Assembly (NCBI GenBank): GCA_032353305.1
Contig: JAUCNG010407582.1
Coordinates: 1-10,354, forward strand
Length of the DNA: 10,354 nucleotides
Direction of reading: 5' to 3'
Source of the DNA: Cephalothrix spiralis
Lineage: Eukaryota > Nemertea > Palaeonemertea > Archinemertea > Cephalotrichidae
Shown here: positions 1 to 8,238 of the stretch, in pieces
How the letters are laid out: the number at the start of each line of letters is the position of its first letter
How positions within the stretch are numbered: the first letter of the stretch is position 1
Program-made: the position numbers and the translations under genes
Notes under the pieces: model-generated
Databases searched by the model: none
Told to the model about the DNA's origin: nothing
The model's input: the letters and a program-made list of their open reading frames with translations, nothing else

Positions 1-1825
1 ACCATGACATGTTATCATTCGAGGTTCAACTTCTGTCGTAGATAGATATAAAGGTTTTGTGTTATCCAAGTCTAGTAGTGACAGAAGTCTTTTCCTTAAG
101 TCCTTAACATATAAACCGTTCGTGCTATCTTTTTTTACTTTCAACGCTTGAAGTCCTCTAATGATATCACATTTTTTCATTCTCATTATGTTTGCTCGTA
201 AGGTACCCTTAACATCAATAATTCGAATGTTTTTTGTTTCCGGGGTGTTAATCGAGATAAACAGTAATTCATATTTAACCCAACATGTTAGGTCAACCGC
301 GCCATTCAGTTTTGAAATAACTGAACTTATATCAGCAGGGTAATGTAAACGAATCTTTACCAGCTCAGTAGTGTTCTTGTCTTTATCATTGTTCAGTACA
401 AAAAGATTTCCATTTTTGTCAGACGTGATGGCTACTGGGTGCTTCAACCTTCCAGGTTTATTGCTTTCGTGGAATCTGTAAGTTTCAGGGACTATCGTAC
501 ATACAACTCCTTTAGCTTCTTTGATAGCATTTTGAACATTTGGAGAACTGAGTTTCAATAGAGGATCTACAGCCTGTCTATCCTTATTCCTGCAAGATTC
601 AACATCTAACAATTGCGTAAGCTTTTCCCTAACCCTTGGAGTAGCTCTGTCACGCAAAGTTCTTAATAAAACTAAATTTGTCCTAAGACCATCAGATAAG
701 ATATGCCAATTGGCCCAACCACACTTGAGTGTTTTCACAACATGGACTGCGTCAGGTATCCCGATAGTTTCCAAAAGATGGCTCGCTGTTCCTTTTAATC
801 GGGCTTCATTAATAGTTTCGATAGCTTTACGATTATTAGCCTCGCTATCTAACGAAACGATAAACACCGCTATTTTTTGACACTGTTCATTCAAATTTAG
901 GCATTTATCACAGCTGCGTAAGGCAGGGCTAATGTGTTTATGTCCAATTTGTTTACAATCGTTGCATACCTTCGAATTTTTCAAGCACTCTGCGCAGTGA
1001 GAGCAACACTTGATGTCAGCTGCTGAAAGGATCAAATGTTGTGACTGTTGTGCGATTAAGCATCGCGAACACACTTGAATACATTTTACTGCATCACTTA
1101 AAAGGGTAAACACCTTTTCTCCAGATAAACCCTTTGGAAGATACTGAAGTCCAATAGGGAGAGAAACTCGGTTGTCAAGCGAAGTAAGGTAAGTCACATT
1201 CACTTCGGTAGCCAAATGTTTTTTAAGAAATTCACTGTCTAAGACGGGATTTTCTTTTATGTAATCCAAATCAATTTCGAGGTCATATGTTCCCACAACA
1301 CGTTTCAAATTCTTGTCAAATTGTAACCCAGGTTTCAATGGTGAGCCATCCGCTGCAAGTGTTACTGGAATGACCTTGACGTCCTTAGTATTAATCAAAT
1401 ACGAATCACTATCTATCGAATGAGAACAGAATACATGCATAGCCTGTAGATTCTGTTTAATAACCCCATTGTCATAGGTATAACCGCTCCGTTTTAACCT
1501 TGTACTCCCTGGTGACGGTGAAACGAGATTGAAATCCTTGAAAGATTTGAAATCGTTCTTACCACCCATAAAACTTTTATGTGAATCGAAAAACCCAGGT
1601 CCTCGTATAAAGTTTAGCACACTGTTACCTCCTAAGTGTTTTACAGTTCGGAAAAATTCAATGATATCCTCGCTCCAGGAAAATTGTTTTCCGGGTCCTG
1701 CTTTATATAGAGCGAATTCTGTTATGTCTTCTAAATACTTGTATGTGAAACTATCATGAGTTAATAAGCCACGTTCAATGAGTTTCTGAATCTTCAATGT
1801 CAATTTATCAGGAGTAACAACATGA
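1..1825 (-). CDS. Gene A, main coding exon (3' partial): uncharacterised Cys-rich, propeller-containing protein
   Basis: An uninterrupted frame of 608 codons runs from 1824 to base 1 with no stop, so the gene continues past the window. The exon is taken to start at 1825 because TTTCTTTATTTTTCAG ends at 1826 and is a strong acceptor; the single leading T completes a codon left by the donor at 3082. Numbering the joined protein from the ATG at 3813: residues about 294-494 form a conserved-looking block containing FIRGPGF (316-322); 492-559 hold about a dozen Cys in CxxC-type pairs plus two His, probably zinc-binding; 601-608 read PDAVHVVK, followed by NW and RTLR; about 684-784 look like NHL-type propeller strands (HPVAI, NGNLFVLN); about 800-828 are SAP-like. 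I recall, unverified, uncharacterised invertebrate proteins with this motif order. The function is unknown. A domesticated-transposase origin is possible. Confidence 0.85.
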
Positions 1826-2397
1826 CTGAAAAATAAAGAAAGTTTCATAAGTTTTTAAATAAATTTTTATGCATATGAAAATATATTGATTTGGCCCATT
1901 GTATACATTAATTACCAAAATCCATTTGCCATCATATTACTCTCTATTTCAAAGTTGCAGTAAATCGTAAACAAATTAGAAGAATAGATTCCAAACAGAT
2001 TATCCAATTATTCTTTATCAACCATACTTGCCGAAGACTTATGTTGTACACAAAAATGTACTTGTATATATGTATTGGATAGGCCAAGTACAAATTGTCC
2101 GGATAAAGCGAAGGTTGCTAGAACCGCTTGATTCTGTCTATATTTCAATAAAAAAAATGCCCTTTCAAGTGTACGAATAGTGACTCCCTATTAGGAAAGG
2201 TGAAATATCGGCTTATCGAACGGGTCTTGTGTAATCTACTACCCTTTCAAGTGCATGAAAATTGATCCATAATTACATCATATTTTCTCCCCCTGAGGTT
2301 TCGGCTAATCGTAAGACTATTTTCCTAACCCTTGAATACATACAAGATCATACAAGGTTGAATTTGTAAATTATTTTTAACCGATTTCTCGACCTTT

Positions 2398-2716
2398 ACA
2401 CGTATGTCAATCTATTTCAAAAAGTCTGACGCTGTGCTCAAAATATCTGCCGGTGTTACGGTTTTGGACTCGAAAATTTCTCAGCAGTTTTTGGATTTAG
2501 GCTATAATTGATTTACCAATATATAGAAACAAGACCGTCACATACAAGAATCAGTTGTTTTTTCGATTTGCGCAATCACAGAGCGAAATCAGAACAGCGC
2601 AATCTCAAAATATTTAATTTCCACCGCAGGTAATACCTGGAGGTAATAACCCTAACTTGGCGGATTTCCTAGGCGCTAGGCCTGTCTGACATGTTGACAA
2701 AGATTGACATACGTGT
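2398..2716. repeat. MITE-like element with 16-bp terminal inverted repeats
   Basis: ACACGTATGTCAATCT at 2398-2413 is the exact reverse complement of 2701-2716. The similarity continues weakly inward past both ends. The 319-bp unit has no coding frame. The size and inverted ends suit a small non-autonomous DNA transposon, but I see no clear target-site duplication. Confidence 0.4.
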
Positions 2717-2780
2717 TTAGTCTAAATTTTTGAATCCCGACTTATACAGGATTCCTGTGACCACACTGATAATGTTCCAG

Positions 2781-3051
2781 TCATTGAAAGTCCGCGCAAG
2801 AGGTAGAAATTAGTAGGCAAATAACGCGCTTAGAAGAATCCGGTTACTGCATTGTACTCTGTATAACTTAATGCTATTTTATAGCGAATAAAGATTTATT
2901 ATGATAGTGATGCAGGATGTTCCCCAGCTAGGCAGGGATTTTAAAAATTATGGTGTTAGGTTCCCGGCCGTGGGGAAAAGTCCGATCCTTTCCCCTGGGA
3001 AAGAGGATTGAGGAACAAAGCCGCTAACACACCGGCGGGGACTTTCAATGA
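2781..3051. repeat. MITE-like element with inverted ends TCATTGAAAGTCC
   Basis: TCATTGAAAGTCC at 2781-2793 is the reverse complement of 3039-3051, and the match resumes after one mismatch (CG). The 271-bp unit encloses a GC-rich block unlike the surrounding AT-rich intron, suggesting inserted sequence. It ends about 30 bp from the gene A splice donor. No clear target-site duplication is visible. Confidence 0.4.
2953..3030. other. GC-rich nested hairpin
   Basis: GTGTTAG (2953-2959) pairs with CTAACAC (3024-3030), GTTCC with GGAAC (3012-3016), and GGGGAAAAG (2972-2980) with CCTTTCCCC (2987-2995) around the loop TCCGAT, with one mismatch in the innermost stem. The paired segments are nested in order, giving a compact 78-nt fold. 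It resembles no tRNA, snRNA or other RNA gene that I recognise. Confidence 0.4.
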
Positions 3052-3082
3052 ATGGTGCATAACCGAATATAACAATACTTAC

Positions 3083-3813
3083 ATCGGCAAAAATTCAGTA
3101 ACTTCATCGTCTTCAAATGGATCTTGCTCGGCATCGCTTTCTAAAATATCTTCAGAATCAAATAATCTTTCGATGTCAATATTCATTTCACTTGTATCGT
3201 TAATGGTATTAGTAGTGGAATCCCAAATTGAGTTTGTAATACCCCATTCATTAGTATTTTCTCTCATTTCATCACCAATACCTTTAGGTATCTCAGGAGT
3301 TGTATTCTCAAAGGTAGGAGAAATATCCACCGTTTGTGTATTATCAAATGAACCGCTAGGCTGAATATCCATAGAACTCCCACCTATATTGTTACATGTA
3401 TTAGCACAAGAATCCCAAATTGAGTTTGTAATACCCCATTCATTAGTATTTTCTCTTATTTCATCACTAATACCTTTAGATCTCTCAGGAGTTGTTTTCT
3501 TAAACGTAGGAGAAATGTCCATCGTTTGTGTATTTTCAATTGAACCACTAGGCTGAATATCCTTAGAACCCTCATCGTTATTGTTACATGTATTAGCACT
3601 GTAATCCCAAATTGAGTTTGTTATATCCCATTCAGTCTTTTCATAACTAACTTCCCAATTTGTATTTTTGTCAGAAGTGGCCCACAAGGAATCACTTTCA
3701 ATCGGATCAACAAAGCACTCATTTGTCAAATGTGGGTCAAAGGATCCTTCAAAATTATCAACTAGTTTATCTGAAGAATTATTGCAAGCATCATTTTCTG
3801 CCATATGCCCCAT
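3083..3813 (-). CDS. Gene A, first coding exon: acidic N-terminus with tryptophan-containing tandem repeats
   Basis: The frame runs from ATG 3813 (G at -3, G at +4) to CCGAT|GTAAGTAT, whose donor begins at 3082. The exon leaves two bases (AT), which with the T at 1825 make ATT (Ile), so the join to the main exon keeps frame. Without splicing the frame would stop at TAA three bases later. It encodes 243 residues rich in Asp, Glu, Asn, Ser and Thr, probably disordered. Residues 61-124 and 125-188 are two 64-residue repeats (47 of 64 identical), each starting EW(D/G)ITNSIWD; a third partial copy covers 189-203. The last 30 residues are strongly acidic. A second in-frame ATG lies at 3804. TTTTTTGTATTTTAG just before 3817 could be an acceptor, so a further upstream exon cannot be excluded. 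No signal peptide or membrane segment is visible. Confidence 0.8.
3205..3633 (-). repeat. In-frame 192-bp coding tandem repeat (2.2 copies)
   Basis: Unit 1 is 3633-3442, unit 2 is 3441-3250, and a partial third is 3249-3205. The units are mostly identical at DNA level, including a run of about 40 identical bases around the EWGITNSIWD coding segment. The period is a multiple of three, so copy-number change would keep the gene A frame open. Confidence 0.85.
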
Positions 3814-3817
3814 ATCA

Positions 3818-4445
3818 CTAAAATACAAAAAAGCTAAATTGTAGAAAAAAATAATACTTCGTTTTAATTCGTATTCTATAAAAATTACAAATAGGCTAAA
3901 TAAAATCTCGTATAAAACCTTCTAATTTCACATGGCGCTTGTATAAAGCACATTCTATAAAAATTACAAATAGGCTAAATAAAATCTCGTATAAAACCTT
4001 CTAATTTCACACGGTGCTTGTATAAAGCACATGCAATTTCTGATTTTTTTAAATACTTTCGATACATATATAAAGAAAAAGTGCCGTTTTCGAGAACTGC
4101 TCATGCGTACTTTTGTTTCCTGTAGATTACATAAACATATTTCTATATATGGGTATTACAAATAAAGCAGTTGCGGAATTTATATGAATGTGTTACCATA
4201 AGATAGAAATATGACATTAAGTTACAGGAATCTGCAGTTACTTCTTCGATTCACTTCTGGTACTTCGAAGTCAAAAATAACTAAAAATCAAAGATAGCTA
4301 TTTTCAAAAATAATGCTTTAGGAGCACCGGGCTCAAATATTAATAAACAGTAAATCAATAAAATCATGTAAGCTAATAATCTAGCTATCGCAGTATGATC
4401 ACTCTTGGAATCGCTATAAGATGGAGCACAGAAAGGTTTACTGTA
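3818..4445. other. Region upstream of gene A, no further gene seen
   Basis: Apart from the 79-bp duplication, this AT-rich stretch shows no supported coding exon on either strand. It probably holds the gene A promoter and 5' UTR. Minus-strand TTTAG and TTTTAG trimers preceded by pyrimidines just 5' of 3817 leave room for a non-coding first exon further upstream. Confidence 0.5.
3873..4030. repeat. 79-bp tandem duplication upstream of gene A
   Basis: Copy 1 (3873-3951) and copy 2 (3952-4030) are directly adjacent and differ at only two visible positions (CATGGCGC versus CACGGTGC). The pair lies 60-220 bp upstream of the gene A start codon, where promoter or 5'-UTR sequence is expected. On the minus strand each copy holds TTTATAC-type motifs that could act as TATA-like elements, which is not proven. 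Confidence 0.85.
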
Positions 4446-5402
4446 TGTGCACGGAGTTAGCTTGGAAATTTTTGAATTTTTTTTATTGCATTTTAAAATA
4501 ATTCCTTTATTTAAGAGGATCATTTTCGTGTAAAAATCTCGTGCCTACATGTTGAGGAAGTCCCTAAAAACAGTTTGTTTTCTTCCTATAATATGGCAGG
4601 TGGGGTGATTAAAATCACAAAATGTCAATTTTAAGGCACTCGAAAATTCACCAGTTTTGTTGCATTCAAATTTAAATAGCTCTCAGACGGATTATCGGAT
4701 CATCTAAAAACTTCTCAGGGTTCTTAATTATAAGATTATCTAAGTTTTTCGATACCTTTTTTTATTTTTTGAGAAATAATTAATTTTATGTTGAAGAAAA
4801 AAAACATTTATCAAAAAACTTTGATGTCAAATTTCTCAAAAAATAGAAAAGGTATCGAAAAATAAAAAACTTCCATCTTAGATAATCTTATAAGGAAGAA
4901 ACCTGAGAAGTTTTAAGGTGATCCGATGATCAGTCTGAGAGCTATTTAAATTTGAATGCTAAAAGATCCTAAAAAACTGGTGAATTTCCGAGTGCCTTAA
5001 AATTGACATTTTGCGATTTTAATCAACCCACCTGCCATATTATAGGAAGAAAACAAATTCTTTTTTTAAAGACTTCCTCAACATGTAGGCACGATATTTT
5101 TACACGAAAATGATCCTCTTAACTAAAGGAATTATTATATGCAATAAAAAAAATACGTCAGTGACGTGACAGCTCACTTGGTATACGGTAGAAAAAATAT
5201 AAACTTGTTTTTTAAGGGATTTCAATTTTTAGGAAATATATTTTACCAGATAATACTAAATTGACCGTTTTTGACCTTCAATGACCTCTAGTGTCGAAAA
5301 TATTGACTTTAGCGAAAAACGATTTTCCTATAGGAGTCTTAGAATTTCATAAGGACCAAGTGAGCTAAAAATTCAAAAGTTTTCAACCTAACTCCGTGCA
5401 CA
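4446..5402. mobile_element. Foldback MITE, probably Tc1/mariner-type, TA target-site duplication
   Basis: The element begins TGTGCACGGAGTTAG (4446-4460) and ends with its exact reverse complement (5388-5402). TA flanks both sides (4444-4445 and 5403-5404), the target duplication typical of the Tc1/mariner superfamily. The inverted similarity is not limited to the ends: the left arm runs to 4777 and the right arm from 4831 to the end, leaving only a 53-bp loop (4778-4830). There is no transposase frame, so it is non-autonomous. Its transcript would form a hairpin with arms of more than 300 bp. The right arm is longer because of a 213-bp insert. The family assignment is inferred from the TA duplication only. 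Confidence 0.8.
5154..5366. mobile_element. 213-bp insert nested in the right arm of the foldback element
   Basis: Aligning the two arms shows the left arm runs straight from a T8 tract into TTGAAT, whereas the right arm is interrupted here between an A8 tract and AAAAATTC. The insert has inverted repeats AGCTCACTTGGT (5171-5182) and ACCAAGTGAGCT (5355-5366), but 17 extra bases, including the odd palindrome ACGTCAGTGACGT (5155-5167), lie outside the left one. It may be a second MITE, or original sequence deleted from the left arm. Confidence 0.6.
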
Positions 5403-5497
5403 TACATGAAGTTGGCTTTCCAATAGTCTTCAAGGATTTTGAATGAATTAAACAATCAAACAAGACCGAACAAGAAATAGTTATCTAGGTACACAGT

Positions 5498-5519
5498 GAT
5501 AGGTTGTAGATAGGTTGTA
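5498..5519. repeat. Two tandem copies of GATAGGTTGTA
   Basis: The 11-bp unit occurs twice without a gap in the spacer between the foldback element and the gene B stop codon. A perfect 12-bp palindrome, ATGATCGATCAT, follows at 5565-5576. No canonical AATAAA signal for gene B was found on the minus strand between 5614 and the foldback element. Confidence 0.6.
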
Positions 5520-5614
5520 CAAGTACAAATAAAACTGTTAATTATTATAACAAAATAATTGTCAATGATCGATCATCTGAGTGAATCCTGAGGAGATGTA
5601 TCAGACACAGTTGG

Positions 5615-5775
5615 TCATTTTTCGTTTGGATCTATTATTATGACATCATCAGACTTTGTTTTCGGGTGACAACTCAAAGTTTTGCCGTACCTGAAGAAAT
5701 TCTTTATGTTATCTTTATCAGTCTTCTCATTCGTATTAGTATCGTTCTTCAGACCTTTACACTTCTCATAGTGAC
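5615..5775 (-). CDS. Gene B, exon 4 (terminal coding exon)
   Basis: The acceptor TTTGTTTATTTTCAG ends at 5776. The leading GT completes CGT (Arg 285) with the C left by exon 3, and 52 residues follow to TGA at 5617-5615. The segment starts HYEKC, supplying H286 and C290 of the zinc-binding motif begun by CPKC in exon 3. It then runs through a Lys/Asp/Asn-rich linker to NIKNFF (307-312), which resembles a PIP box with Lys replacing the usual Gln, and ends with DDVIIID (327-333), which fits the hydrophobic core and acidic flank of SUMO-interacting motifs. A second CAG|GT at 5691/5690 could serve as an alternative splice site. The motifs are short, so the functional reading is inference. Confidence 0.75.
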
Positions 5776-6527
5776 CTGAAAATAAACAAATGAAAATATT
5801 TTCTGAAATGATTTTAAGATTTTTTCTTTTAATGTGTAAACATTTTCAACTCGTATAAACCTAAGATAAAGTCGATCATAGAGACAAGGCGACACCTTAC
5901 CCAGAGTGTCCTGAGTTTACTTAGGTAGTAGATTTTTGATAAAATTACATTATTTACCACAAGATGGCGCGGCGCTATTATGGAAAATAACTTGGATAAG
6001 TGATGGAATTGAAAACATTATTTTATTACATTTGAATTGATATAATGGATTGATGACATGTTTGGAACATTTCTGTATTGAGAATAACATTTGATATTCG
6101 GGTGGTCACTACAGAAATTACGTAAATAAGAATATTCCACTGTACTCTGAAAATTAAGAGCTAGCGGCACACCCCGCGATCCTCGTTCCTAAACGCGTTG
6201 GCTACCGAAGTATAAAAGATCATAAAATATAAAAAAAATGATATAAACTCTAGATTCACAGAGTAATTCCACTGCGAATATGCATCATCGATCTTTTTCT
6301 CTTGCGGACTGATTTATCAATAAATCGATAAATACGACTGATCAATCTGATCAGCTAGCATATTGTTTAACACAATGTGTATCAAGGTATTATTACGATT
6401 GTACCTTTTTTATACAATACATACAGAAGATATCCTTATGAGTTGTGAAAGTTGTGACCAATAATAGTTTCCTGCTGCAATGAAGGTTATAACCTTATAA
6501 ATCAAAATATTCTATATTATGACTTAC
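5776..6527 (-). other. Gene B intron 3
   Basis: The donor GTAAGT starts at 6527 and the CAG acceptor ends at 5776; the phase is 1 on both sides. The interior is AT-rich with no coding frame that I can support. It contains the CTCF/YY1-like site at 5957-5970. The intron splits the CPKC...H...C motif of the protein. Confidence 0.8.
5957..5970 (+). promoter_or_regulatory. CTCF/YY1-like site CCACAAGATGGCGC
   Basis: The 14-mer fits the known CTCF core (CCAC-Y-AG-R-K-GGC-R-S) at all but one position, and its second half also fits the YY1 core AAGATGGCG. It sits in a small GC-rich island (followed by GGCGC) inside an AT-rich intron. A chance or repeat-derived match cannot be excluded, and CTCF is not present in all animal phyla. 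Confidence 0.25.
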
Positions 6528-6656
6528 GTTCTTTAAACCTGTCGATAACCTTTTCGGGGAGCCTGTCATCTGCTAGCACCTTTAACTCATTACACTTAGG
6601 ACATTGTATTTTAAATTCATCTGTGACATTACAATCAGGCAAACGTTTTGTGCATT
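6528..6656 (-). CDS. Gene B, exon 3: first half of a Cys/His zinc-binding motif
   Basis: The exon is bounded by an acceptor at TATATATTTTCAG (ending 6657) and the donor GTAAGT at 6527. The two leading bases AA join the G of exon 2 to give GAA (Glu 242). Then come 42 residues, and one base is left for exon 4. The peptide begins CTKRLPDC (C243, C250) and contains CPKC (260-263) and a Lys/Leu-rich helix-like stretch. Together with exon 4 this gives C-x2-C-x22-H-x3-C, similar in outline to UBZ4- or BED-type fingers, although the spacer is longer than in typical UBZ4 modules. The exon reads in only one frame given the splice phases. Confidence 0.8.
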
Positions 6657-7268
6657 CTGAAAATATATATAAAAAACAATATATATTGAATTGTCTAGGG
6701 ATTATTTTAGATTAAAAAGAATAAAAATAATATGCAAGTATTATTGTATTAAATACATGTACAATACTGCATTTATAAAACAGTAAAAGCCACGGACACA
6801 GATCAGCATTTTAAATTCTTCACTATTTATCACTCCGCAACTAGAATTAATCATTATTTAAAATTAGTTTGAATCAATAATAATCATGGACTTTATGATC
6901 AGAATGAAAACAGATCCACATGTAGGTATGCCTTTCCAATTGATGATAAATGGGTGTTGTTTCCTTTAAGACCTTAAGATTTATTTTAACGTATACATTA
7001 CATAACATATAGTTCACTGTATTCCCGATTTGGAAGATATATGCCACTTACCCCCCCCCCCTCTAACATATTTAGAAAATAATTATTGATTAAAAATAAT
7101 TGATTACCTTTACGACCTTTAGCAGATTTGATATGCCAGAAATCGTAGCTGAGAACTAGTCCTAATTCACCCAGTCCTATGAGATAGACTACCCATATGG
7201 TAATATAGAACGACTAGGCTTATATGTCAATGAATCAATGTGTATTTTTGCCTGGTTAAGAGACTCAC
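6657..7268 (-). other. Gene B intron 2
   Basis: The donor GTGAGT starts at 7268 and the acceptor ends at 6657. The sequence is AT-rich, with an 11-base C run at 7051-7061 that stands out against its surroundings. I see no coding exon, RNA gene or transposon inside. Confidence 0.8.
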
Positions 7269-7478
7269 CTTTTTTCAAAAAATCCAGTCTCTCCTTTTGT
7301 CTATAATTTCTATTTACGTCATTGCCCAATTTCAACTTTTTAACTACTTCTTTATCTTGAGTAACTTCAACATTGGTCCTCTTTGTCCTTTTTGGTTTCA
7401 ACGATTTCGATTTCAGAATTTTTATATCATTGATAAGTTTTGGCAACTCCAATGTTGATGTTTTAAAAACAACTTGAA
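7269..7478 (-). CDS. Gene B, exon 2: basic middle segment with a likely nuclear localisation signal
   Basis: The acceptor TTATTTGCAG ends at 7479 and the donor GTGAGT begins at 7268. TT joins the G of exon 1 to make GTT (Val 172); 69 codons follow and one base remains. The peptide is Lys/Arg-rich: LKPKRTKR (about 197-205) looks like a nuclear localisation signal, and the later part (KKLKL, RQKERLDFLKK) is predicted by eye to be helical. An ATG at 7491 opens the same frame, but it lies upstream of the acceptor inside the intron, so it is not taken as a start. The frame stays open past the donor to a stop at 7189, but the strong donor and the phase match to exon 3 argue for splicing. Confidence 0.8.
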
Positions 7479-8059
7479 CTGCAAATAACATTAAATAAGA
7501 TATTTAAAACCTTTATAAGGAAAATCAAAATTGTACAACTTAGGATCACTTAGGACTTTTGGGTATTTTTTAATGACTCAAACAGGGTGCACAGTTTTTT
7601 TCTCAGAAACTATGATTTCCAATATTTTATCACTTGAATTTTAAGTTCACACAACATTATTTTTTTGCAGGGGCTATAAGACTATAAAAAACTTAAGCTA
7701 GAAAATTCAGTTTTTTTTAAATTTAAAGTCAATGATAAGATGTATTAAGAAATAAAACCAATAGTTTCCAGAATTTAGGTATAGTTTGTATAGTAATTGA
7801 TCTTAATTGTATTTCTGGCATATATCGTTTTTGGGGGAAAAGTTTGAAAACTATTGATCAACGTTTTTTATCCATATATGTATACATGTACTATCAATAT
7901 TCTTAATACAATTTTAAATAAATTATACCTCTTTTTCATGAAAATAGGAAAAAAATTATGTTTTTGACCACTGCCCATGTCAATTTTGAAAACCTTTTAA
8001 CGGTAACAAGACACTTTTTTGAGGATTTCCTTAGTAATTATACTGGGTACAGAGGTTAT

Positions 8060-8097
8060 CATAAGATAACCATAAGATATACATAAGATCACATAAG
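8060..8097. repeat. CATAAGAT minisatellite, period about 11 bp
   Basis: CATAAGAT begins at 8060, 8071 and 8082, with a shortened CATAAG at 8092, giving spacings of 11, 11 and 10 bp, close to one DNA helical turn. Confidence 0.65.
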
Positions 8098-8238
8098 TTT
8101 GACAGAAGTAAATGCTAAAATTGTAAAAAAGTTAAAGATAAATTAAATAGTTTTTGCCCCAACCATAAATTGTTCTGTAAACTAGATCTGTAAATGAATT
8201 TTTACATGAGTAATGCATGGAATGATTTTGCTTCTTCC

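Larger units (their letters stand above)
1826..3082 (-). other. Gene A intron
   Basis: The donor GTAAGTAT at 3082 and the acceptor TTTCTTTATTTTTCAG ending at 1826 have matching phase (2 + 1 bases). I see no convincing further exon inside on the minus strand, although a phase-compatible cassette exon cannot be ruled out. The intron holds a 12-bp direct repeat (2160-2171 and 2242-2253), an inverted-repeat element (2398-2716), and a second one (2781-3051) containing a GC-rich hairpin. Confidence 0.75.

Noticed and set aside
161-343. 60-codon plus-strand frame
   Set aside because: It lies antisense within the long gene A coding exon, has a low-complexity translation and no other support.
1529-1759. 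76-codon plus-strand frame
   Set aside because: It is antisense to the gene A exon, whose minus-strand frame is far longer and shows conserved-looking motifs.
1826-1848. ATG at 1848 as the start of the long minus-strand frame
   Set aside because: The ATG lies directly before the pyrimidine tract of a strong acceptor, and the join to the upstream exon keeps frame, so these bases are more likely intron.
3008-3364. 118-codon plus-strand frame
   Set aside because: It is antisense to the acidic repeat exon of gene A; its Ser/Val-rich translation mirrors the repeat.
4281-4523. 80-codon minus-strand frame
   Set aside because: It crosses the left border of the foldback element and has no recognisable features; it is probably chance.
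5690-5691. Alternative splice site CAG|GTACGG inside gene B exon 4
   Set aside because: It could act as donor or acceptor, but the open frame and the stop beyond it make the unspliced terminal exon the simpler model.
7051-7061. Run of 11 C
   Set aside because: A simple homopolymer within an intron, possibly with length error; no function can be argued.
7240-7458. 72-codon plus-strand frame rich in Phe, Ile and Leu
   Set aside because: It is antisense to gene B exon 2; the hydrophobic translation follows from the Lys-rich coding strand and is not a real membrane protein.
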